Positions 1 through 12,359 of a DNA stretch of 64,000 bases are shown here, in pieces (the stretch's first letter is position 1; each line of letters opens with the position of its first letter). The stretch is taken from contig CM072168.1 of NCBI GenBank assembly GCA_036850595.1, forward strand, positions 13,879,982 to 13,943,981. The letters are read 5' to 3'. The translations under genes were made by a program, and so were the position numbers. The DNA comes from Rhyacichthys aspro. Its lineage: Eukaryota > Chordata > Actinopteri > Gobiiformes > Rhyacichthyidae. The notes under the pieces are model-generated. The model ran no database searches. It had not been told where the DNA came from and saw only the letters and a list, made by a program, of their open reading frames with translations.

Positions 1-1191
1 GGACACAGGCTGTAAAGGGACGTCTGAGGCCCCTTAGTCATGTCCAGTGTATAATTCACATTGAAAAGTTTTTTCCTCCTTTATTTTCAGTCTGGCAGCC
101 CTTTCCCCTTCCAATAATTTAGGGCTTGTTCCTTGGGAGCAGTGGGTACTGTGTATGAATCAGCCAGCGCTGTTCCTGAGCATAAAGCTACAACTATCAA
201 CGACCTCTCGCTGCGTGTGTAAATATCACCTCCATAAGCACTGTGCTCTCATGGAAACACTGTTAACTGGAAGCTCCTTAAAATTAATTTCCATATGGTC
301 TCCAAATGATGGAAAAACACAGAAGAATGAGGCTGTTCCAAATGACAACAGTCTGGTTCTTGCACAACGATTTGTACCCACACTGTACATGTGCAGCACG
401 TAACCTTGTTTGAATGATAACTAAATGATATGATGTACTATTATTCCCACAGTGCACTACTAACTTTTATCACTCATCAACTCATAGAAGATCTGAGGCA
501 TATGACAAATATATAACATTCTGACAGATTTAACCGTGTGATACAAAGAACTTGTTAGAGTATTAGTATTATAAGTGTCTGTCTCAGAATACAGATGATA
601 CATATAACAAACAATTTTGGACAATATAACTTATTGATTAACATAAGTTCAGTTGTACTGTGCAGGTGCTGATTGAAATGCTGCAGTGATTCTCTTCAGT
701 GCCACCTGCTTTTAAACCTGTAAACCTTACGAGATTCCGGTCCACACTCACCTGCTGCAGGAAGTGTGTGGTCTGTCTGCTCCTCAGACACAGAGGTTAA
801 AGGTCAGTGTCATAAAGCTTGGACATTAGAGGGTTTTAGTCTGACCCCCGGCCTATGTCTCTGAAGGACAGTCTGACCTTAGACACATTTACTACAGTAA
901 AACAACATTTATAGTGCATTACAGCTTTATCTAAAACATAGTGTATTGGTCTGTTCTTACCCTTTGTTTTGGAATACTTCTTTTATGTGATGGATGGCAT
1001 TCATTAGACAGGAAAAAAATCTAAATATTTGTCTATAGGAATCTTGGAAATGCAGCAGGTGCTCTGTGGGGGCCTTTTGTCTCTCTTCCAAAGACTGTGG
1101 GAAAGCTAGATCTTGCCATTTATTATGTGGAATGCATGAAAAAAAGCAAAGCAAAATACACAATATTTAAATTTGAGTGCTCTTCCACTGA

Positions 1192-1236
<45 letters not shown>
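1192..1236. repeat. Compound CT/GT microsatellite
   Basis: A run of CT dinucleotides passes directly into about 14 GT repeats. It is an ordinary compound microsatellite, likely variable in length. Confidence 0.95.
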
Positions 1237-1238
<2 letters not shown>

Positions 1239-4039
1239 GGATACAAAGGATAATGGATATGTACACTTCAGTTTTGAGGTTCAAATATTTAATGTGCACT
1301 GCTGTAGTGCAGTCCACTGCTGTGGTCCAGGTGGCTGGATTCTGAAAAGCCCTTCATGAGGTTCAAGTGTTTTACAGGCAGTTCAAATGCTTGTGAAGGA
1401 CAAACCACAACAAACACAGGCACAGTTCATCTTTTTCCATCTCATACTCAGCTCTACCAGCAGCCGGGGACTTTATCACACGGGTGAATAAACATGATGG
1501 ACGCTGAAGCTTTATCTATGGACTGCGAGGAGCTCATGCCTCTGATAATACTGGCAACAGGAGCATACGTTCATGTAGCACACAGGCTAAATGCTGATGG
1601 CTTTAACATCTGAAATCCGGCTTTGGTTTTTACAGCGTTGGCCTGGCCAGCGGGATTCCTGAAATAGATATCACAGAACACAGAAGTAGGTTCCTCTACA
1701 ATGTCAAAGGCAATCTTTCTGCCTCTTTGTTTAACCCCAATCATTGAAATCGACTGTAATACAGGTGGCAAGATAATAAACCACTGAAACATTGCTGAAA
1801 TATTTCATTACAACACTTTAAATGTAAAATGTTAAATTTTATATGCCATATTATTCAACATATTTTTCCTTTGTCTCGTGTTGCATAACTTTTCCATCTC
1901 ATTGCTTTTAGACTCCTCGCTGTGGACCTATAAATCTATTATTCCATTTTTTTATATTGGAATTACTGACGCTTGCATCAACAACAACCTCATGGCTCGA
2001 TTCAACCATGTGCTTTCGTCTCAATGTGTCACTAAATGGTGTCACGCAGCCACACTCTAAGCACTTAACAAAGTGACAGAGACGGCCACAGCATCACACT
2101 CAGGGCTTTAATACAGCTGCTGCGCTCACACTGTGCCACCTCTCAGAGTGCTTCACATTGTGGTAATGCTATTTAATGTCTCTGATATGACAACATTACA
2201 CCTTGTGTGTTACAGCAGCTGCAACTTTCCTTTGGACCCTCGGAGAGCAGTGATGAGGAAGACTGTGAATTCATCGCTCTTAAAAGCCCTGACTAGAATT
2301 CACACTTATTATAGATGAGGGTAATAAAAACACAAAGAGCGCACAGCTCCAATAACAATCTAGGTTCAGAGCATCTATCATGCATCTTTTGCTTATCTTA
2401 ATGATGGATTTCATGTTCTTTGTAAATTCTCTGACGGGCTAAGTCACAAGGTCCCTGGGTCTATGGAGGATTCAGTGTATCAGCCACCACAATAAAACCT
2501 CATGTGAGAGGGACACTGTTACATATTAAGATTTAAGAGATAACTCATACAGAACATTTAAAAAGGATGGTGTGTGTATATGCTTTTAAAGATAAGTATA
2601 GGATTTATGTAAATTATTAAATCAAATATTATTATAAAAATATACTGTCATATGGGCTTGTTGCCTAAATCCTTCCCACTCCCACATTATCACTTCCATT
2701 TCTCCATTACATTTTAAAAACATGAACATGGAGCGGGGGAACTTGAAATGCTTGTCTATTAGAAAGTATCAACCTGTCCGCTGTTATTGATGGAAATACA
2801 ATTATTTTGGTGGTAAATGAATATGAAATATTCTTCTCACTGCTCCACATTTGCGTCCACGGCTCAGCAGGTGCTCTACAATAGAGTCACTGTGTCAATG
2901 GAACAGCTGCACCCACGGCTTTGTGCCATCAGACCCCACTCAGGGACACAGCTGCAGTGTTTAGCACCACAAAAACGCTTAACCTGGGCAGAGACTGTAA
3001 AGTGTTGATCCTTGGAACATGGATGTGTAAAGACAAACACACTTATAGTTGGGTCAGGACGAAAAACTCAAGTTGTGAGAGATTTTAAGAGATGGCATGT
3101 GTAGTTTTGGCCTTTTATTGGCAAAATCTGGTGGTGAAAATGCAGATAATAATCCCACTTCTCTTCTTTTTAGAGCATGTGAACAGCTATGGTGCCCTGC
3201 AGGGACATGGTGTTGTCATGAACACGTCTGATGGTCATTTTTACAAATGCTTCAAACAAAATCATTCCACTCCATAAATGTACTTTACAAGAATGTGTGC
3301 TCAGAAAGAGTTCTCTTCCAGCAGTGCTTTTTGTCGTCTCTGGGCAGCCATAGAAACAGGAAGTAATGAAACTTCCTCTTGGTTCCTGAAGGTATGTTAT
3401 TTTTGTTTTTTTGTTGTTTTTTTTTTTTTTCCAATGGCAATATAGATATGGTTATACACTACTGAAAATACTGTATAGTATGTTGTTAGCATTGGCAGTG
3501 GTGCTAATGGAGAGTAACAGCAGAAGAGATGGTCTGCCCAATATGACACTTTTTTAGTTATTAGTTATTTCTGTGTGTATCACCATAGTAAAATAAAATA
3601 TAAATAACTTAGGTTTACAGTTAAGACTTAAATATTTGTACACAAAATTTGACATTTAGTGGAAAAACTAATGAATTTGTGAAAAACTATGCTTCCACAC
3701 TTCACAATATGATCATTTTCAATCTCAAGATCAGAGCTATTTTCCATAGCTTTTCACTTTCTTTCTTACAATCTATCTATCTACAAAACTGTGATACTCC
3801 ATACACAGGTCTCAAAGTTGAAAATTAGACCAAGATAATCCAGAAAAAGGGCAGGAAAGGCCTTGTTTATTAGGGTACATAAGGAGTCATTCACACATAG
3901 GTAATAAAAAGCTGATTAATCTGTGTAACTCTCATTAAAATGTTGCACATAAGATGTTTAATAAAAGTATATGTCGACAACTAGTTTGGGTTTCAGTCTT
4001 GGTTTCCCCAATAATCCTCGGACAGACATATGCAGCATG

Positions 4040-4400
4040 CAGCATTGATTACAGGCACTGCATTAGAGCCAGACGCTAAGCCCCTAGCTCCACAACGTCC
4101 AGAAGCGACACCTTAGCCCAGGATTTAATTTTGTGTGGCGGTGGGCGTTAGAAAAACACATGATGTAGCCAGTTGTTTTGGAGGGCAAATGGAGCAGCCG
4201 TCATAAAGGGCTCATTTTATTAGCTGTTGCTTGATTTGTTCCTGCAGCCCACGGAGCAAGTCGCTAAATCAATGCGTCCAGCTGTTCTCGGAGCTTGCCG
4301 CGGCTCTCTGGGCTCGCAGCAGGTGTATGGCTAATCGGCCAGTCACACACACCCGCTCACATAACAAATAATAACACGCTGCACACACGGCCCATCTATC
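4040..4400. promoter_or_regulatory. Candidate conserved non-coding element
   Basis: This patch is clearly richer in GC than its surroundings. It contains CDX/HOX-like cores (GTCATAAA and TTTATTAG near 4200-4225) followed by a GC-rich segment. It lacks a coding-like frame with splice sites. The regulatory reading is inference from composition and motifs only. Confidence 0.2.
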
Positions 4401-6461
4401 ACTGTTATGGCCCGACCCGCGAGACTGCAACTCACACACTCACGCAAGTCCTGTGTTTGAGCGCAGAAAACAGACAGCGCACATGCTACGACACATGCAC
4501 TTTCTTCCACACACACAACAAATACAGGCATATTCTTCACGTGTTACTCACTCATAGGCAACATAAGAGGTCTCTGTGTACAATAATCCTCACATGTCTT
4601 ACTTTCGCATTGACCATGACAGAAAATTAAAGCAACTTTTCACAGTTCTTGAGACATGCCGACTGGCACATGGCCTCATACTCATACTGTATGTTAAGTG
4701 TAATGTGCCATGTAACACTCTTTTCTCGCGTTTTGCATCAATGTTTACCATCACACAGGTAACAGCAACACCCTGCAAATATTCCCTTTAATGATCTGAT
4801 CAATAAACAGATGTTTTTTATATAGCTTACAACAAACGAGGAACAAATGAAAGTTTTTAGAAGTTTTTAGATGTTCTGTTGTATAAGGTTTATATTAAGG
4901 TTGGGTTTTTTTTTAATAAAACAAAAAAATGTCCATGTTTTGTAGAAAATTAAATACAGCCTTATAAGATTTTTTTCCTCATATATCAAAATTCGCTAGT
5001 TGCTCAGGGCGCTGTAATGTTTTCTTGCTTTAGATAGACATTCACACCCCAAACAAAATAATTATTGTGCCACAAGTATACTGTATAAACTCCTAAGTCT
5101 AAGGGGTGGTCACAGAAAACTAAAAAGGTCAACCAGACTTACATTCAGCAAAAACACATGCTAATAGTCAGGCACACCTGCACTTTCCCTTATGTGCATT
5201 AACACATTTTTGTATTTTCTGACAGACATGTAGAAACCTTGATTTACAGAGTGATACTCCACTAAGTGCAATGTTATGTGTCAATAACACACAGAGATGT
5301 GACGGACTGGTGTACGGGGGGTTCAGGGGAACACATGCATGTTATAAAAATGAAAGAAGTAGGTAGAAATAAACAGAACACACAGGCATACATACAGGAT
5401 ACACAGACGTTTAGAAGTCCACACACTCACTGTATACACCAGTACACAGGGGAGCTATGGATCATAGTTATGGCTCAGACAAGTCCAGTTGATGAAGACT
5501 AATGTTCCATGTGTTTCTGTCACCAAACTGTCCTCAGCTGCTACTGCTACACTGCATTAAAGCAGAGTTAGACAATTTTGGTCACTGTATTTGTCAAACT
5601 ATATTAACCTCTTAAGGTAGTGGGCTTTATTAACCTTTTTAGAAATAATACACACCTACAACCACATACACGTTTGTTACTATAAAAATATTCACAGTGT
5701 TTTGAGCATTTTAAGTTTAATTAAAGGGACAACCTGCTGAAAAATGTTCCAGATCAGGCCATGTTTGACCACTACAGGCACAGAAAAATGACTTGCTTAT
5801 TGAGCCAGTGGCTTCTGCGGGCAGCAGCTGGACTGTGTGTTGTACATGGTGAACCTCCACATCTGGAGAAAGTCGAAACCAAAAGGCTATTGAGCAGGTG
5901 ACAGACAAAATGTTCATTAATGAGCGAAACCAGAGAAAGAGAAGAAAGGAACAGGGAAACACAAACACTGAAAAAGTTGAGGAAGCCACACTAAAGAAAA
6001 AGGGAACTGCAAAGGAAAATGTAGAGGACAAATAGGAAAGTAGATTAGTAAGTGCTCCAGATATAAGCAATACTCAAAATAAAAATAAGCCTTGCAGACA
6101 GCTGAATATGCGTCTCTGTGTTGCACCACTTCTAAATGTGCAGTCATCGTTGTATGAAGTTGAAGTTGATCAACTCAACATGGCATTAATGGCTCAACGA
6201 CTCGATTTTCAATGTTGCCTTCACAAAACACAGTACATTTGTTTCCCATTCAATCAGAAACTGTGGGGAACAAACTGCAGTCAACACTACTTCACATCCA
6301 ATGACATCGTTTGAGGAATGTGTGCGTCTGTGTATACATTTATGTACAGTGTGTATGTCTGCATTTATGTGTGTGACGGCCAACTGGACATATCTGCTTG
6401 GGTTTCTAACAGCTGGTCGTCACAGTTGCCCTTTCTCCACACATGAAAGGGCATAAGTCAC

Positions 6462-6536
6462 TGTGTGTGTATGTACGTGTGTGTGTGTGTGTGTGTGTGT
6501 GTATGCATGTGTGTGTGTGTGTGTGTGAGAGAGAGA
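6462..6536. repeat. Interrupted GT microsatellite ending in GA
   Basis: GT repeats are interrupted by ATGTAC and ATGCAT and end in a short GA run. Confidence 0.95.
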
Positions 6537-6876
6537 CATGAAAGAGAAACGCAGCAACAGGCTTCACTAAGAAATATTCAGTGGCTCGTAAATCAGTGCT
6601 GCACTGGTGCACGACTTTAACAGAGCCGTGTGTGTCGAGGGCAAGCGTGTGGGAAAGTGTGGTTCATAAATGCATTCTTCGAAGCTGCTGTTATTGAATG
6701 CATTTATGGATGTTAGCTCATGTGTCATGTTTGGGTTAAGCCAATTGGCCTTGGGGTTTATTTTTGGCCTTTCTAAAAACTACAGACAAATTATTACACA
6801 TATTGCTTAATGATGTTTGGGAGAACCTGTTTGTGGAGCTTCATACTGCATTTCTAAATACTGCATTAGCCAGTCA

Positions 6877-6921
6877 GTTATTGTGGGTACAGTTACAGTC
6901 AGGAACTGTACCCACAATAAC
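6877..6921. repeat. Perfect 18-bp inverted repeat with 9-nt loop
   Basis: The arms 6877-6894 and 6904-6921 are exact reverse complements over 18 bases, separated by a 9-base spacer (ACAGTCAGG). Pairing stops at both outer ends. No flanking duplication is evident. It could be a cruciform-forming site, a transcribed hairpin or a remnant of an inverted insertion. It is shorter than a typical miRNA precursor. Confidence 0.85.
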
Positions 6922-9900
6922 ATATTTTAACAATTTAAAGATGCCTGCTTGTAACTTTCCTACTTGAAACAAGTCAGATGTCACATTCTAGTTGGTTGAG
7001 ATAATATGCAATCACAGAAACACGGGAAAAACAACCATACTTTCATTTTTTCCTTTTTCCTTTCCTTTACATGGGTCTCACGTGGTGCAGAGTACATGAA
7101 TGTGGACATAGCTCGGTTGCCCTTCACAGATACAACATCCACACTGTTGTTGGGACCATGTTAGCATTATAGTATGAATACTTAACTTCACAGAGTTTGT
7201 CCAGGTTAAAAGGAGTTCTGGTTTCCCTGTAGAGGTCTTTAATATCTTTAAGAAACCTTTAAGAAAAGGTGCATACATTGTCCCTACAGTCTTGACCTTG
7301 TTAAGTGTGTACACACAACATAAAAGCTCAACTTTAGTGTTCAGGAGGTTAGGGTCTCAATGGCTGACCTAAACCATGGTGACACCCCCTTGAAAAGATT
7401 AAAAGTGGCCTTTTCGCAAGTCAGAGTCCACGTCCAACGTCTTAGCTGGGTTTACGCCAACCGTCTCCAAGCTCTGTAGGATGTCTTATGAAAACCTATC
7501 AACCTTCTTTTTTATTTCCGATGACAGTTTTCTAAATTATAGTATTTCCTGGTATGTTGTGCTACTAAAAATGTAGTGTTTGTAGTTTTGAGCATTGACA
7601 CATTTCATATGTGACGTTTAATTTCCTTAGCACAACAACTGAGCTGTAAGTTGGTTTCTAAGGCGGCTCACTTTACAGCGTGATATAGTATCTGGTGTGA
7701 ACCAGGTCAACTGCCTTAATGGCACAGCAGCAACCAGCAGGGAAGGAAATGGCCAGGAAAGGTTTGAACGAGGCAAGCTTTTAATTAACACGAAGCTATA
7801 CTACATACAGAGCTGAGAGGAGTGAGCAGGTTCCATCGAGAAGAAGGTTGGATATCATGCTGCAGTTTTATTCAAATTAAACATTAATCAGTTCCTTATT
7901 GAAAACTTTTCCAAACACACATAAAACAAACAAAAGCAACTTACTAAATCATGAATGATAAATATATGTCTTTAATCTGAAGAACAAATTGTTAGATTTT
8001 GGGAAAGAGCTCTGTCCCTGTCCAATTCCAGGACTTAAGAAAATGTAAATATGGGAATTTGAGCACCTTAAACCTTATACATACAGTGAAGTATAGGAAC
8101 AACAATAGAGGGGAGTTCCAGAGAACAAGAAGCCTTGAGGGTTTGGGTTTTTTTTACATTTACCACACAAGACCATGAGCTTGTCTGTCCATTGGCATGA
8201 AGAACTTCTTTTTCAAACTCAGTGCTTTAACTTTCAGTCTGAGTCATATTAATATTTACAAATGTAAGAATATCTGAAACTTTAAACAGATTCTATACAT
8301 GCACACACCTTACAGACATATAATTGCCTTCTAAGTCTAGAGGTCACTTCAGTGAATATAAGCAGTAAAGTAAAATGGTAATATGTTATCCTGGTTATTG
8401 TCAGTTATTTCGGTCAAAATTTGGAGGAAGGAATGGAAAAGTACTCAAATATTTAAGACTGGAAGCTCAGTGTAGTTTAATACAGTTCTAATTATTCCAA
8501 GCACTGATTTCTGAAATGCTCCTGAAATACACTCTTTAACACCTGAATATTGTTAACTAGTTGACAACAAAATCATTCAAGAGTTTGCTGATTGAACATC
8601 ACATCTCTGCTCTTTAAACTGACACAGTATTGTATTTCTTTCCACCAACTAAATTCCCAACTTGTTTTTCTTCTTTTTTTTTCATGTTTCCGCTTCTTTT
8701 GCTCCTCAACACTGTAGACCCTCCGGCCAATTCAGAAGCACCGCCCGTTAATCACACGTTTAAGCCTGTTAACTGCACAGCGAGAGCGGAGGTGGGTGCG
8801 CAGGAGAGCAGGTGACCCTATTACACCCTTCCCAATGACCCTGCACCCCAGTCAATTCACAACAGGACCACGGCCTAGTCTTACTGTGTTCCTTCTTCTT
8901 GCTTCCCGCTAATGTCATCACCATTGGCCAAAAATAAGAAATATCTATATCCAATTCTACTTAAATCAGTTTGAATTCCAATAATTGCTAAAACCAAGAC
9001 ATTTTCCAACAATTTCACACAGCATCTTTACTTCACCATTTCAAAGGTCAGGACCACTTCAAAATAGTGTGTTGCAATGTCCTCCAGCATTATTTCATGA
9101 CAATACCGTCTAATGTGTCCATGCAAAGGGTGGATACAGGTGTCCTGTTATAATGACAGTGTCCCAAACTGGGTCATTACCAGGAATTTCCTCACTGGCA
9201 AATATACAAAGCAGTGAGTGATTCTTTGAAATATACACACATACTTTAGAGCAGCGTTTCTGTCATGCAAATGATTTATTGTTGGTTTTGTTAATTGCAA
9301 GACAAACAGATCGCCCTAAAACTAATAGAAAATTATATTTTTCAAACTGTGGTTCATGTTTGGCACCTTTATTTAATTTCAATAGAGGTTTGTCACAATT
9401 GTTTGTTCAGACAATCAAACTATACTCTCACATTAAACTATTTGAGCGCAGATATGCTGACAGATGTTTACACTAATGAAGTTTTAACTTCACACTTGCC
9501 ACATTTATTGAAAGTTATGTCTCTTGAGGATGACCCTTTCTAAATCTGGGCTCCTTTTTAACAATGCTTGACCTTCGTAGTACTAAAATACTTCTGGGTT
9601 GAATTTCTATCATTTATTTGTCTCTAATGAAAAGTTTAAAGGTTCAGTGGCCTCCCTGTCGGGTTCATGTCACGATACTCTGAATTATAATTGTTAGCTC
9701 CTTTGTGGTGGCTAAGGTTGGGTTACCTTAAGAATACACTGCAGTATCAGCATGTCCTGTCATCACTAGCCCCTATACTAGCAATAATAGCTGACCAATA
9801 CTTTCTTCAGACCTGTGACACTGTAGATGACTTTGTCCTAGCAACCTCCAAAACACATTGGATATTAATAAGGCTGTAATCACAACAAATAGATACATCA

Positions 9901-10368
9901 TTAGTAAGCTGTACATGTAGTTTAAATCTGACAGGTCTAAAACAAGGCTTTAGATTTTCTTAGATTTGCAATGTCTGGCAGATGTTCACAGTTTAGGTTT
10001 TTCTTGTCCAAAACACTTGTCCAGATAAAATAAAACTATGTTTATCATTAAAATAAAAGAAATATAAGGACTAGTGGCTCAGGGCGTACCTCACAAGGAG
10101 CCAACGGGTCACTGATGATGTTGGACCAGATAAAAAGGGCAACACAGCACCAGAACTGTGTCTTGTGAATAAAGGATTAGTAATAGAGGGCATGAAAATC
10201 AATATTTTAAAGAATATTAGAGGAACAACAGAGGAACAATGCTTTTGTTTCCACAAGAGTAGATGGTTCTGGTTTCAGATGTTGCCCTTAGGATAGGGTC
10301 TTATACCTTTCTTCCTTAATACAATGCTGGTGTTCACAAATAGCAAGATGCCCTGACCTTGTTTTGGG

Positions 10369-10399
10369 CCAATCCCAGAGGATCCACTCACCTATAAAG
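10369..10399 (+). promoter_or_regulatory. CCAAT and TATA boxes of the ZPLD1-like gene
   Basis: A CCAAT motif lies at 10369-10373 and a TATAAAG box at 10393-10399. A start site about 30 bases downstream (about 10424) would give a 5' leader of roughly 70 bases with no upstream ATG before 10492. An ERR/NR5A-like half site (TGACCTTG) lies near 10354. The spacing fits a focused, tissue-specific RNA polymerase II promoter. Confidence 0.65.
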
Positions 10400-10491
10400 A
10401 CCCCTGAACACAACACAAGACTTTAAGCGAATAGATAACATCGGGCTGTCCACGACTAAGTCAAGACTTTTTGCCGAGTTTTCTACGCTTC

Positions 10492-11664
10492 ATGCAAAGC
10501 TCAAGAAACAGGATGAAGGTTCTTATACTTTTACTATGGCCTACATTAGTAAGTACTACTCCGACCATAAGTGAGTGTGGAACTGAAGCCAGAAGACCAA
10601 AGCTGGATGACATTGCAGTAGAGTGTGGCACTTCCTCCATCAACCTGGCAGTTCAGATCTGCCCCGTCGTCTACACTGGCTACAATGAATCTCTGCTAAT
10701 CATGAACCACATGACGAACGCTGCCTGCAGAGCCACCCTTGACACCAGCGTGTTCCCACCTGTTGCTCGATTTAACTTCCCCCTAAATATGACCCATGCC
10801 TGCGGGAGTGTGTTCAGGTATACAAGTGCTCCAGGAACAGGTATTTTCTCTGATTTCTCCAACATTCAGACGGTCAATATCAGCGGCATCATCCGATCTT
10901 TTGACCCCACCACGGGCTCCATCACTTACAACGCTGAGCTGAAGTACTACTACTCCTGCGCCTATCCCTTAGAGTATCTCATCAACAACACCCAAATCGA
11001 TGTGTCAGGTTCCTCCATTTCGATCAAGGACAACAATGGGACCTTCTTGAGCACCTTGAGCATGACGTTGTTTAATGACTCCACCTACACTAAGCCGCTG
11101 GTGGTGCCAACCTTGGGCATTGAGCTGCGGACCAGTGTGTATGTTGAAGTCAAGGCCGTCAACTTAACATCCCAGTACCACGTCCTACTAGATCGCTGCT
11201 ACGCCTCCATCTCCCCACTGCCCGCAAACTCCAGCTTTTTCAACTTGTTCGTTCCCTGCTCCAAGGACAGGTTTACCACAATGCTCATCAATGGAGACGG
11301 TCAGGCGGCCCGCTTCCACTTCCCTGCCTTCCGCTTCATTGAGCAGCAAAACCAGACCGTATCCACTTACTACCTTCACTGCATCACCAGGCTGTGTGAA
11401 AAGAGCTCTTGTAGCAGCTTCAAACAGTGCAACAGAAGAAGAAAGAGGAGTCCTGCTGATGAATTAGATCCTGATAATCTTTATACCCTCACCTCACCGG
11501 AGATCATCACCAAACCTGACACGAATGAGTCCAAAGAAACACCCGCCGCACAGGAGACCAAAAACTCCTCTGTGGGTCTTGGTGTGGCTGTGGGCATCCT
11601 TGCTTTTGTTTGTGTCATTGGCATAAGTGTGGCTGCGGTATTTTACAAAAGACTCAGGGACTAA
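10492..11664 (+). CDS. ZPLD1-like zona pellucida domain membrane protein
   Basis: The single open frame encodes 390 residues. It has a hydrophobic signal peptide (about residues 9-21) and a ZP domain from about 44 to 313. A furin-type site RRRKR lies at 315-319, an acidic/Thr-rich stalk follows, and a transmembrane helix spans about 361-384 with a short basic tail. Twelve cysteines lie before the furin site and about eleven N-glycosylation sequons are present. Motifs such as YPLEYL (158-163), NNGTF and LHCITRLC match the ZPLD1 subfamily, whose human member is about 415 residues. ZP domains polymerise into extracellular filaments after cleavage near the furin site; ZPLD1-type proteins are type I membrane proteins. 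ATG 10492 is the first in the leader but its -3 base is T. ATG 10513 (383 residues) has A at -3 and starts directly before the signal peptide, so it may be the main start. There is no intron in the coding region, although ZPLD1 is normally multi-exonic. Family is confident; one-to-one orthology with ZPLD1 is not. Confidence 0.9.
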   Translation: MQSSRNRMKVLILLLWPTLVSTTPTISECGTEARRPKLDDIAVECGTSSINLAVQICPVVYTGYNESLLIMNHMTNAACRATLDTSVFPPVARFNFPLNMTHACGSVFRYTSAPGTGIFSDFSNIQTVNISGIIRSFDPTTGSITYNAELKYYYSCAYPLEYLINNTQIDVSGSSISIKDNNGTFLSTLSMTLFNDSTYTKPLVVPTLGIELRTSVYVEVKAVNLTSQYHVLLDRCYASISPLPANSSFFNLFVPCSKDRFTTMLINGDGQAARFHFPAFRFIEQQNQTVSTYYLHCITRLCEKSSCSSFKQCNRRRKRSPADELDPDNLYTLTSPEIITKPDTNESKETPAAQETKNSSVGLGVAVGILAFVCVIGISVAAVFYKRLRD

Positions 11665-12335
11665 GGAGGCATCCTGATGCTCTGAACATTCCCTCAAGTG
11701 TGCCGTTTCAGCTTGCTTCTTCGTGTTTTCTGGTGATAGATTGGCCTCCAAGATGCTCCTGAATGTTTGTTATTGTTTTACACGTAGCATGAACTGTGTT
11801 AACCCTGCATTAGTGTGAGAATTGCTCATCATTATAGGATTTTATTAGAGTTGTTAGTCTTAAAATTTATTCAAATGGATGAAGGAAAGCTATAGGTGTT
11901 ATTGCATGTCTGCACTTTATAAGCTTTAAAGTGGGAGATGAGCGGAAAATGGCATTTTGGAAAATACCATCATTGTCTGTATGATGTTGGGTGTGATTAT
12001 GTTTTGAAAGTGAAGTTAAAGTACCTTTCAAAGTATTATGTATATTTATTGACCTGACCTTAAAATACATAAAACTGTAAAACACAGACACTGAACTGAC
12101 AGCGGGGTATTTTCTAAATTCTCTGCTATGAATGTTTTTAAATCTGTCCATAAGCACCTTGGGTTCACTAGTAGTTTTACTTGAAATAATCCATCAAGAA
12201 TCTATTAGCAATTACTGATTATGAAATTAACAGTGATCTGAATAAGTGCAGCTTCAATTCAAAGAACTGCTTACTTTTCATGTGATCAAGTATGTCTTCT
12301 GCTTCTTGTGCTTCTATTCATCTTCTGCTGTCCAA
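11665..12335 (+). other. 3' UTR of the ZPLD1-like gene
   Basis: AT-rich non-coding sequence between the stop codon and the first good poly(A) signal. No coding signal is seen in it. Confidence 0.6.
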
Positions 12336-12341
12336 AATAAA
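12336..12341 (+). terminator. Poly(A) signal AATAAA
   Basis: A canonical AATAAA is followed within about 15-25 bases by a GT-rich stretch (TTTGTTGTTGGTCT), as expected for a cleavage site near 12355-12360. Confidence 0.7.
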
Positions 12342-12359
12342 CAAAAATATCAACTTTGT

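Larger units (their letters stand above)
1..10360. other. Intergenic DNA, no gene recognised
   Basis: No convincing exon, RNA gene or transposon protein is seen on either strand. Open frames are short, low in complexity or interrupted. The stretch holds two dinucleotide microsatellites, a perfect hairpin near 6.9 kb, a poly-T run at about 3417-3433, and a GC-richer patch at about 4040-4400 that could be a conserved non-coding element. Confidence 0.6.

Noticed and set aside
10471..10491. Upstream extension of the ZPLD1-like frame from a TTG codon
   Set aside because: Not an ATG; a eukaryotic start at 10492 or 10513 is far more likely.
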